Shown here: piece after piece, positions 1-6,033 of the stretch | How positions within the stretch are numbered: the stretch's first letter is position 1 | Layout of the letters: the number at the start of each line of letters is the position of its first letter | Assembly: GCA_946481225.1 (NCBI GenBank) | Contig: CAMLNJ010000009.1 | Location: forward strand, 1-17,598 | Direction: 5' to 3' | Length of the DNA: 17,598 nt | From: an uncultured Verrucomicrobiota bacterium | Lineage (GTDB): Bacteria > Verrucomicrobiota > Verrucomicrobiae > Opitutales > Opitutaceae | Translations under genes and position numbers: made by a program | The notes under the pieces: generated by a model | Told to the model about the DNA's origin: nothing | The model's input: the letters and a program-made list of their open reading frames with translations, nothing else | Database searches by the model: none

Positions 1-19
1 TCGGCACCAGCCCGCTCAC

Positions 20-238
20 CTACACGTGGCAAAAAAGCACGACCGACGCCACGAACAGAAACAGCGCCGCCTTTCCCCACGCTACCTTGAGCCGAATCCC
101 GTCGTCCACGCGCAGGATGGCGATCGGCCCATGCCACCGCCACTCCCCTGCGGCCAATGATCGCAACTCCGCCCTCCCCAGTTTCGTGTGGGAGTTAGGT
201 TGAGAATTGGACGGAGAGGTTGGGGTGGGGTCGGACAT
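20..238 (-). CDS. Small protein with C-terminal membrane segment (or 5' part of a truncated gene)
   Basis: A 72-residue reading frame starting at ATG 238 and ending at a TAG at 20-22. I do not recognise a family. The first ~20 residues are Ser/Thr/Pro/Asn-rich and polar, the middle is mixed (GEWRWHGPIAILRVDDGIRL), and the last ~17 residues are strongly hydrophobic (AALFLFVASVVLFCHV), like a membrane helix. A weak SD-like GAGAG lies about 10 nt before the ATG, one of the few purine-rich leaders here. The stop falls inside or just at the end of the hydrophobic run, and the same frame continues open to the window edge (VSGLVP). It may be a tail-anchored small protein, or the start of a longer membrane protein cut by a nonsense codon. 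It is divergent from the polysaccharide export operon. The frame itself is plausible; the function is unknown. Confidence 0.42.
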   Translation of the reverse strand: MSDPTPTSPSNSQPNSHTKLGRAELRSLAAGEWRWHGPIAILRVDDGIRLKVAWGKAALFLFVASVVLFCHV

Positions 239-260
239 TTTTTTTGAGCTCTCATTCTAG

Positions 261-285
261 TGCCAATAGGCGCGCCCTCGTGGCA
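261..285. promoter_or_regulatory. Nested dyad in the divergent control region (possible operator)
   Basis: TGCCA (261-265) and TGGCA (281-285) form an inverted repeat around the 8-base palindrome GGCGCGCC (269-276), almost concentric (3 and 4 spacer bases). On the minus strand TTGCCA (286-281) and TAGAAT (259-254) resemble -35 and -10 boxes but are 21 bp apart, longer than the usual 16-19. The position between two divergent genes suits an operator, but short dyads occur by chance in GC-rich DNA. Confidence 0.22.
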
Positions 286-410
286 AACCAGCAAATGGCC
301 CTCCTATTGCAGGGGCCGAAAAAACCCCCGGCAACCTACTGCCATACAATGACAATCGCATCATCCGCCGCGATTATGCATTTGACGCGACGTCGGAAAA
401 CGCCTCGTTC

Positions 411-429
411 GAGTCCCTCTAATGGACTC
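411..429 (+). promoter_or_regulatory. Possible -10 element inside an inverted repeat, upstream of the export operon
   Basis: GAGTCC (411-416) and GGACTC (424-429) are a perfect 6-bp inverted repeat. TCTAAT (418-423), one mismatch from the -10 consensus, fills the loop. No good -35 box sits at the right distance; TTGACG at 382-387 is too far (30 bp). If real, transcription would start near 430, giving a leader of about 90 nt before the barrel gene at 522. The arrangement would let a repressor or activator cover the -10. The remainder of 239-521 shows no other clear element. Confidence 0.25.
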
Positions 430-521
430 ATTACGAAGGTAAACACCCGGTAATTTGGCCCAAAGTTAGCTTGCCACCGATTTTCAATCCAATCACTCAA
501 TCCACTACCGTTTTTTATCCT

Positions 522-1658
522 ATGATCACCAAGCGTCGTCTGGCCCTCCTGTCCTCTCTTTCCGTCGCTCCTGCTTTCGCCGCGCCCTTCTTGGCCATCG
601 GCGATAACGCCGAGCTTTTCCTCACCGCCCGCACGGAAGTGCGCTACGAAGACAACGTAACCTTCAGCGAAGACGACGAGCTCGAAGACGAGGCGTTTGA
701 GGTCAGTCCCGGCGCCGAGCTCATCTTCGGCAAGAGCTCCCTGACCAAAGGCACTTTCTCCTACATCGAGCGTATCACGTCCTACTCGGACAACACCGAT
801 CTCAATAACAACCTTTCCAACCTTCTCTTCGCCTCGAAATACGAGGGTGCGAAACTGGAACTCGCCGCCAACGCTTCTTTCCGCGAGCTGAATCAGAATT
901 CCCGCGATATCCGCGGGTCGACTCTCGTCCGTCGCGATGTTTACGCCGCTGGCGTGGATGGCGAATATGCCGTTACCGAGAAGTCCAAGGTCGGCTTGGG
1001 CGCCGACTACAGCCGCACCCAATACAAGGGCAACGTCTTTGCCGATCAAGAGAACTACACCGTCCCGGTTGACTACTACTTCGCGATTTCCGAGAAAGTA
1101 GATCTCAGCGCCGGTCTGCAGTATCGTCAGACGGACGTGAATGATCTTTCCGGCGGCAATTCTGATTCCGAGGACTACTACCTCAATGTCGGTGCCCGCG
1201 GTGAATTCACGCCGAAGCTCAGCGGTAAGTTCAGCGTGGGTTACCTGTTGCGCGAGCCCGACGCTTCCGGCGCTGACGACGAGAGCAGCATCGGCGTCAA
1301 AGCCGGCCTTGTTTACGGCTATTCGCCGAAAACCAGACTGACCCTCGATCTTAGCAACGACTTCGAAACCGGAGCCGACTCCGCTGGCATTGAGACCTCC
1401 TCCATTACCTTTGGCGCCACTACCAGCATTACCGCTGCGCTCAGTGCCACCGCTTCCATCGGTTATTCCAAATACGAATATCTCGGCACCAGCGACCGCG
1501 AGGACGACTACATCGTCGGCGGTATTGCCTTCAATTACATCTACAACGAGCACGTCAACTTCGAGGCCGGCTATTCGCTCAACGATAACGATAGCACCTT
1601 GGACGGCGCATCTTTCACCGCCAACGTGGTTCGTCTCGCTGCCAACTTCCGCTACTAA
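522..1658 (+). CDS. Outer-membrane beta-barrel protein of exopolysaccharide export locus
   Basis: A 378-residue exported protein. The first ~21 residues are a signal peptide (MITKRRLALLSSLSVAPAFA then AP). The mature part is built of alternating beta-strands with acidic, Asp/Asn/Ser-rich loops, for example SEDDELEDEAFE near residue 50. It ends in ANFRY, an aromatic C-terminus typical of proteins inserted by the BAM machinery. It resembles the putative beta-barrel porin 2 type (BBP2-like) often encoded with polysaccharide export genes. The start is taken as ATG 522 because the signal peptide begins there; a TTG start 17 codons upstream would add a non-signal-like extension. It is first in the operon, before Wza-like and Wzc-like genes, so it probably provides or assists the outer-membrane exit of the polymer; that role is inferred from context. 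A hairpin just after the stop may make this gene more abundant than those downstream. Confidence 0.82.
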   Translation: MITKRRLALLSSLSVAPAFAAPFLAIGDNAELFLTARTEVRYEDNVTFSEDDELEDEAFEVSPGAELIFGKSSLTKGTFSYIERITSYSDNTDLNNNLSNLLFASKYEGAKLELAANASFRELNQNSRDIRGSTLVRRDVYAAGVDGEYAVTEKSKVGLGADYSRTQYKGNVFADQENYTVPVDYYFAISEKVDLSAGLQYRQTDVNDLSGGNSDSEDYYLNVGARGEFTPKLSGKFSVGYLLREPDASGADDESSIGVKAGLVYGYSPKTRLTLDLSNDFETGADSAGIETSSITFGATTSITAALSATASIGYSKYEYLGTSDREDDYIVGGIAFNYIYNEHVNFEAGYSLNDNDSTLDGASFTANVVRLAANFRY

Positions 1659-1696
1659 GCGGCAAGATCGTAAGCGGAATTTCCTAATCCAGGAAC

Positions 1697-1730
1697 AAAC
1701 GGGAGAAGATTTCGGTCTTCTCCCGTTTTT
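1697..1730 (+). terminator. Intrinsic terminator or intra-operon attenuator
   Basis: An 11-bp perfect stem ACGGGAGAAGA / TCTTCTCCCGT (1699-1709 with 1716-1726) with loop TTTCGG, followed by T's to 1730 and flanked by A's that could pair with the first T's. This is a textbook Rho-independent terminator. It lies 38 bp after the barrel stop and only 6 bp before the ATG of the Wza-like gene. Because no other promoter is obvious for that gene, partial termination (attenuation) in an operon is the likely role. Confidence 0.85.
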
Positions 1731-1736
1731 GTCTCT

Positions 1737-2369
1737 ATGCGCACCCATCTGCTTTTCCCCTCCCTTCAGCGTTTTTTCATGGTTCTGGCGCTAAATGCGC
1801 TGCCCTTCTTGGTCCATGCCCAGAACAGCACCACCGGCGGAGCCTCGGCGTCGAACTCCTCGACCGACTACATGCTTCGCCCGGCCGATATCCTCCAAAT
1901 TAAGGTCTTTCAGGAGGAGGACCTCACCCGCGAGGTGTCGGTCTCGCGTGAATACGCCATCTCGCTCCCCCTTATCGGGGCGGTGGATTTGCGCAATCGC
2001 AGCGTTCGTCAAGCCGAGGACTTGATTCGCCAGCTCTATGACCGCGATTTTCTCGTAAATCCGCAAGTCACGGTGGTCGTGATCAAATACGCTGAACGCG
2101 CCGTCAACGTCATCGGGCAGGTCAACTCACCCCAAGCGGTCCCGTTCCCCGCGGAGCGAGGCCTTACTCTTCTTGAAGCGATCGCTCGCGCCGGTGGTTT
2201 TAATCGGTTGGCGGATCGCGCCAACGTCAAGATCACCCGGACGGACGACAAGGGCATCAGCACGACCTTTACGGTGAACGCAGAGAAGCTCCTTGATAGC
2301 AGCAAAATGACCAATCTCGTAACTCTTCAGGTCGACGACGTCGTTTTCGTTCCCGAAAAATTCTTCTGA
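1737..2369 (+). CDS. Polysaccharide export protein, Wza-like (Poly_export + SLBB)
   Basis: A 210-residue periplasmic or outer-membrane protein for polysaccharide export. Residues 1-28 are a signal peptide ending LPFLVHA before Gln29. Residues ~45-118 are the polysaccharide export domain (YMLRPADILQIKVFQEEDL, then ISLPLIGAVDL and VNPQVTVVV). Residues ~122-175 are one SLBB ligand-binding domain (VNVIGQVNSPQAVPF, LTLLEAIARAGGF). Unlike E. coli Wza there is no Cys at the cleavage site, so it is probably not a lipoprotein. It is also much shorter than Wza (about 380 residues) and lacks the C-terminal amphipathic helix that forms the Wza outer-membrane pore. This makes the preceding beta-barrel the natural outer-membrane partner (inference). 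ATG 1737 gives a full signal peptide; the next ATG in frame would remove the positive n-region. Its stop is 21 bp before the kinase gene. Confidence 0.9.
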   Translation: MRTHLLFPSLQRFFMVLALNALPFLVHAQNSTTGGASASNSSTDYMLRPADILQIKVFQEEDLTREVSVSREYAISLPLIGAVDLRNRSVRQAEDLIRQLYDRDFLVNPQVTVVVIKYAERAVNVIGQVNSPQAVPFPAERGLTLLEAIARAGGFNRLADRANVKITRTDDKGISTTFTVNAEKLLDSSKMTNLVTLQVDDVVFVPEKFF

Positions 2370-2390
2370 TCCCTCTTTTTGCCTCCCCTC

Positions 2391-4634
2391 ATGGAATCCC
2401 AACCCAAGCAAGCGCCCGGCTCCGCTCCGGCTGAATATGGAGCGCCCGGATACGGCTATGGCTACCCCGCCACCGGTTATGGCGAAAGCTCGGCCCAGCG
2501 CAGCCTGAACGATTACCTGCTCATCCTGCGCGAACGCGTGTGGTATGTGGTCGTGGTATTCCTCGTCGTGTTCTCCTCCGCGTTGGTTTACACCTTCAGC
2601 CAGACGAAGATCTACGAGTCCACCGCGAGCGTTCAAATCCTCCGCCAAGACCCCGTGGTTATCGAAGGGAGACCCGTCTTGGACAATACCGTGAGGACCA
2701 CCGAGGATCTAAACACGATCGTGAAGGTCATGGAGAGCGCGACGATCATTGAGCGTGTTAACCAGCGTATCACGGGAGAAGATCTTCGTCAGTTTATGGC
2801 ACCCTATGAAAAGGGTCGCTGGGGCGATCCGCTCACCCCTCGCGAAGTTTTGGCCGAAAACCGCCGCATCACGCCCCTCCGCCTTTCGCTGATCGTAGCC
2901 GTAACATATCGCCATCCGGACCCGATCATCGCGGCGCGCATCTCTAACATGTTTGTCGACGAGCTCATGCAGTGGAATACCCGCGTGCGCATCGACGACA
3001 CCTCGGGCGTCGCGCAAGACCTCCAGATACGTGTCGAGCAGCAGCGCAAGCGGGTCGAAGAACAGGCCATTGAACTTGCGACCTACCGCGAGAAGAACGA
3101 CATGGTCTCGCTCGACCAAAAGAAGGACATCGTCACCGAGAAGCTCAAGCAGCTCAGCCTTTACCTATCCCAAGTTGAAGCGAAACGGAACGAGGCGGAA
3201 ATCCGCTGGAAACAGGTGCAGTCTCGTCGCGAATCCAAAGAAGATCTCTCGAAGCTGCCTTTCATCGCGGAGTTGCCTCTTGTTACCCAACTTACACAGC
3301 AAGTCGCCATTCAGAAGATCGCTGTGGCGCAGATCCGCGAGCGCTATCGCGACAAGCATCCCAAGATGATTGAGGCCACCAACTCCTTGGCTCAGGCCGA
3401 ACGGGAGCTTAACAACGCCTTGGTATCAGCCGCCGCTTCCATCGATGCCGAATACGAAAACGCCAAGAGCAACGAACAAGAGGCTCGCGCCAGCCTGAAG
3501 CAAGCGGAAGAAGCCACGCTGGCTCTGGATCGCTTGGCCGTGCAATACGAGGCCAAAGATCGGGACCTTGAGATCAACAAGCAGATCTTGGACTCCCTCG
3601 TCGCTCGCATGCGGGAGACGAACATGATCGCGACGATGGATCTGAACAACGTGCGCAAGCTCGATACCGCCGTTCCCTCCGCGCCCAATCGCTACGCCGA
3701 CCCCAACATTCCGCTCAATATCGGCATCGGAGTTGTCGGCGGTCTCGTCCTCGGGCTCGGCTTTGCCTTCTTCGTCGCTTTCATCGACGACCGCGTAAAG
3801 AGCTCCTTTGACATCGAGTCCGTCGTCGGTCTCCCTCTTCTTGGTATTATTCCTCAGATCAAGAAGATGGAGCAGCCTGACAAGGCGCAGATTGTCGTCA
3901 ACAACGCCGACCGCCAAGTCGCCGAAGCGTTCCTCACCCTTCACTCCAGCTTGCGCCTTCGTGACGATGCCAAGGACGCCAAGGTAATCCTCACCACGTC
4001 CACCATTCCTGGTGAGGGCAAGTCCTTCACCACGACTAACTTGGCATTGGTCTACGCCGCCCACGGTGATCGCGTTTGCGTCATCGATTGCGATCTTCGC
4101 AAGCCGAACATTCATAAGTCCTTCCGCCGCGAGAACCTCAAGGGCGTGATCGACGTTTGTTCCGGAGCCGCCAAGCTGGACGATGTGATCCTTAAGGATG
4201 TGCATCCGAATTTGGATGTGATACCGACCGGTGGTCGCGCCAAGAATCCGACCCAGATCCTGAACAACAAGTCCTTCGAGATCATGATTTCCGATCTGCG
4301 TAAGCGCTATGATCGGGTATTCATCGATACACCTCCGCTCGCCGCCGTGTCCGATGCGCTGGTGGTGCTGCCCTTGGTGGATGGATCGATCTTCACGATC
4401 TTCTTCAACAAGGTGCGCCGGAAGGCTGCTCAGGCCGCCGCCCGTCGTCTTCTTGATTCCAACGTGACATGTTACGGCGCCGTTCTTAACGGACTCAACC
4501 TCGCCGTCTCCGGCTACTACTACGCCCAGTATTACGACAAGTCCTACAAGGACTACTACGTGGTCGCTTCGGGCGACGACGCCGACGCGGACTCCGGGGA
4601 GAAAGAAAAGAGCCCGGCCAAAGCGTCCGCTTGA
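2391..4634 (+). CDS. Polysaccharide co-polymerase / tyrosine autokinase (Wzc-like, Wzz + BY-kinase)
   Basis: A 747-residue inner-membrane protein that controls polysaccharide polymerisation and export. The N-terminus is Gly/Tyr-rich (YGAPGYGYGYPATGYG, ~16-31). TM1 is ~52-69, followed by a Wzz domain and a long coiled-coil periplasmic region (~200-430). TM2 is ~444-466. The cytoplasmic BY-kinase domain has Walker A IPGEGKS (K544), Walker A' VIDCDLRKP (D566, D568) and Walker B VFIDTPP (D646). A tyrosine cluster (eight Tyr in residues 709-723, GYYYAQYYDKSYKDYY) is the expected autophosphorylation site, followed by an acidic/Lys tail. Adaptor and kinase are fused in one chain, as in proteobacterial Wzc and unlike the split CapA/CapB of Firmicutes. 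The start is ATG 2391; a TTG four codons earlier is possible but less likely. It is the last gene of the operon, and a strong hairpin follows the stop. Confidence 0.93.
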   Translation: MESQPKQAPGSAPAEYGAPGYGYGYPATGYGESSAQRSLNDYLLILRERVWYVVVVFLVVFSSALVYTFSQTKIYESTASVQILRQDPVVIEGRPVLDNTVRTTEDLNTIVKVMESATIIERVNQRITGEDLRQFMAPYEKGRWGDPLTPREVLAENRRITPLRLSLIVAVTYRHPDPIIAARISNMFVDELMQWNTRVRIDDTSGVAQDLQIRVEQQRKRVEEQAIELATYREKNDMVSLDQKKDIVTEKLKQLSLYLSQVEAKRNEAEIRWKQVQSRRESKEDLSKLPFIAELPLVTQLTQQVAIQKIAVAQIRERYRDKHPKMIEATNSLAQAERELNNALVSAAASIDAEYENAKSNEQEARASLKQAEEATLALDRLAVQYEAKDRDLEINKQILDSLVARMRETNMIATMDLNNVRKLDTAVPSAPNRYADPNIPLNIGIGVVGGLVLGLGFAFFVAFIDDRVKSSFDIESVVGLPLLGIIPQIKKMEQPDKAQIVVNNADRQVAEAFLTLHSSLRLRDDAKDAKVILTTSTIPGEGKSFTTTNLALVYAAHGDRVCVIDCDLRKPNIHKSFRRENLKGVIDVCSGAAKLDDVILKDVHPNLDVIPTGGRAKNPTQILNNKSFEIMISDLRKRYDRVFIDTPPLAAVSDALVVLPLVDGSIFTIFFNKVRRKAAQAAARRLLDSNVTCYGAVLNGLNLAVSGYYYAQYYDKSYKDYYVVASGDDADADSGEKEKSPAKASA

Positions 4635-4646
4635 TCGTCTGCACCC

Positions 4647-4677
4647 CCTCCATGGCCCCGTAACGGGGCCATGGAGG
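4647..4677 (+). terminator. Perfect 14-bp palindromic hairpin after the export operon
   Basis: CCTCCATGGCCCCG (4647-4660) and CGGGGCCATGGAGG (4664-4677) are exact complements with a TAA loop. It begins 12 bp after the kinase stop. The stem is very stable, but the following bases (TCCCGAATCTTTA) are not a T-tract. It probably ends or protects the 3' end of the export operon mRNA. As a near-symmetric palindrome it would work in both directions and could also bind a protein. Confidence 0.6.
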
Positions 4678-4705
4678 TCCCGAATCTTTAGAAGCTGAAT
4701 CGCCG

Positions 4706-4737
4706 TTGACATCGTTCCTTCCGCTCAGGCTTACTTT
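4706..4737 (+). promoter_or_regulatory. Candidate promoter of rpsR
   Basis: A perfect -35 box TTGACA at 4706-4711 lies 41 bp before the rpsR start. No canonical -10 follows: the best candidates are TTACTT (4731-4736) at 19-bp spacing or TACTTT (4732-4737) at 20 bp. Placement between the export-operon hairpin and a highly expressed ribosomal gene supports it. The leader to the ATG is short and pyrimidine-rich. Confidence 0.45.
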
Positions 4738-4752
4738 TCCCCTTTTTCAACA

Positions 4753-4953
4753 ATGACCGCCACCGCCACCGAAACCACCACGCAGTCCCTCACTCCCGAG
4801 GCCTTCCCTTTCACGCAGCCTGAGTTGATGGCTCGTTTTGTCACCGATACCGGCAAGATCCTGCCCCGGAAGTATACCCACCTCTCCGCCAAGCAGCAGC
4901 GCCGCGTCACCAAGACGATCAAGCGCAGCCGCGCGATGCTCCTCGCTCAGTAA
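4753..4953 (+). CDS. rpsR: 30S ribosomal protein S18
   Basis: A 66-residue protein of the small ribosomal subunit. The S18 core is clear at residues ~24-64: [40 protein letters not shown], matching the family pattern (TESGKIvPsRiTG, aKyQRqLaraIKRAR). The N-terminus is atypical: ~20 Thr/Ala/Glu-rich residues ([18 protein letters not shown]) replace the basic Arg-rich, Cys-containing start found in many S18 proteins, and there is no Cys anywhere, so no zinc site. It stands alone, with its own promoter candidate and a terminator, whereas rpsR usually lies with rpsF, ssb or rplI. It could be the only S18 or a second, zinc-independent copy; the window cannot tell. Confidence 0.9.
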   Translation: MTATATETTTQSLTPEAFPFTQPELMARFVTDTGKILPRKYTHLSAKQQRRVTKTIKRSRAMLLAQ

Positions 4954-4970
4954 GCAGCGCTTTTCTTCTG

Positions 4971-5003
4971 AACCGGGGCCGCGTTTTGCGACCCCGGTTT
5001 TTT
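4971..5003 (+). terminator. Intrinsic terminator of rpsR
   Basis: AACCGGGG (4971-4978) pairs with CCCCGGTT (4992-4999). Inside it CGC (4980-4982) pairs with GCG (4988-4990) around a GTTTT loop, after one mismatch. A run of six T's (4998-5003) follows. This is a strong Rho-independent terminator 17 bp after the rpsR stop. Its T-run ends one base before the ATG of the next gene. Confidence 0.92.
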
Positions 5004-5004
5004 C

Positions 5005-6018
5005 ATGCCCACCTCCCGTCCACGTCTCCCTCGGGTCTTTAGGCCGACCGAGTGCAATCTCTTGCGACTGGCATCCGCTTTGCGCAGCGGAGCGATCGTG
5101 GGTGTTCCGTCGGAAACCGTCTACGGCCTGGCCGCCAACGCGCTTTCGGCCGACGCATGCGCGGGCATCTTCGAGGCGAAAGGTCGCCCGACCACGGATC
5201 CCCTCATCGTGCATCTCGCGTCGGCCGGCGACTTGAGTCGGGTGGCCCACGTCAACGCCCTCGCGCTCTCGCTTGCCGCGGCTTTTTGGCCCGGTCCGCT
5301 TACGCTCGTTTTGCCCAAAAAGGAGCATGTGCCCGACATCGTGACCGCGGGAAAAGCAACCGTGGCGGTCCGCGTTCCAGCCCATCCTGTTTTCCGAAAG
5401 TTGATCAAGCTCGCCGGGTGCCCCCTTGCCGCTCCCAGCGCCAATCCCTTCGGATACGTGAGCCCCACGACGGCCGACCATGTGCGGGAGGGCCTGACGG
5501 GCACCAGCCTGCGGTATGTGCTAGACGGCGGAGAGTGCCGTGTCGGCGTCGAGTCCACCATCATCGATCTCGTCAACCCAACCCGTCCTCGCCTACTCAG
5601 GCCCGGAGGGTTGCCGGTGGAGATGGTCGAACGGGTATTGGGATGCGAATTGATCCGCCCCCGCCGAACCCGGCTTTCGGCAAAAACCGCCGCTCCCGCC
5701 CCCGGGATGCTTGCGCGTCACTACAGCCCCCGCACTCCGATCATCCTGCATGGTCGGCTCGACGCCGAAACGTTGGCCAAGCTTCCGATGACGGACGCCG
5801 CGTTGCTGCTGCGCCGGCCGGCGAACTCGGCCGCCGATCCCCGCTTTTTCTGGCTCACCGACGACGGGCGGCTCGAAACCGCGGCGCGGAATCTCTTCTC
5901 GGTCTTGCGCCGCCTGGACAACGGCGCCTGGACCCGAATCCATGCCGAGATCCCTGCAGGCGCCGAGGGCCTGGCGCCTGCCATTCGTGATCGTCTGACC
6001 CGAGCTGCCGCTCGATGA
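5005..6018 (+). CDS. sua5: L-threonylcarbamoyladenylate synthase, Sua5 type
   Basis: A 337-residue cytoplasmic enzyme that makes threonylcarbamoyl-AMP from Thr, bicarbonate and ATP, the first step of t6A37 modification of ANN-decoding tRNAs. The YrdC domain covers residues ~13-215, with VPSETVYGLAANA (34-46), KGRPTTDPLIVHLAS (59-73), WPGPLTLVLP (95-104), VAVRVPAHP (120-128), PSANPFGYVSP (144-154) and GVESTIIDL (181-189). The linker APGMLARHYSPRTP (232-245) and the C-terminal Sua5 domain make it the long two-domain form, not the short TsaC/YrdC form. ATG 5005 is the natural start because the conserved domain begins within ~13 residues. It leaves no ribosome binding site, as the upstream terminator T-run abuts it, so the mRNA may be leaderless, arise from readthrough, or start inside the upstream hairpin. 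It converges on the helicase gene with a 15-bp gap. Confidence 0.93.
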   Translation: MPTSRPRLPRVFRPTECNLLRLASALRSGAIVGVPSETVYGLAANALSADACAGIFEAKGRPTTDPLIVHLASAGDLSRVAHVNALALSLAAAFWPGPLTLVLPKKEHVPDIVTAGKATVAVRVPAHPVFRKLIKLAGCPLAAPSANPFGYVSPTTADHVREGLTGTSLRYVLDGGECRVGVESTIIDLVNPTRPRLLRPGGLPVEMVERVLGCELIRPRRTRLSAKTAAPAPGMLARHYSPRTPIILHGRLDAETLAKLPMTDAALLLRRPANSAADPRFFWLTDDGRLETAARNLFSVLRRLDNGAWTRIHAEIPAGAEGLAPAIRDRLTRAAAR

Positions 6019-6033
6019 GGAGGCCGTGCAGGC

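Noticed and set aside
405..430. tRNA T-loop-like GTTCGAGTCCC, a possible attachment site or tRNA remnant
   Set aside because: The five bases before the loop do not pair with those after it, no acceptor stem or CCA is found, and no integrase or mobile gene is nearby.
471..521. TTG start for the barrel protein 17 codons upstream
   Set aside because: It would place MPPIFNPITQ before a normal signal peptide that already starts with M-I-T-K-R-R at ATG 522.
336..1748. Long open frame antisense to the barrel gene (470 codons), and similar antisense frames at 3426-4712, 9016-10587 and 11066-12511
   Set aside because: Low-complexity Gly/Val/Arg-rich or Glu/Gly-rich translations with no domains, lying fully opposite genes with clear domains or signal peptides. 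They result from codon bias that avoids the reverse complements of stop codons.
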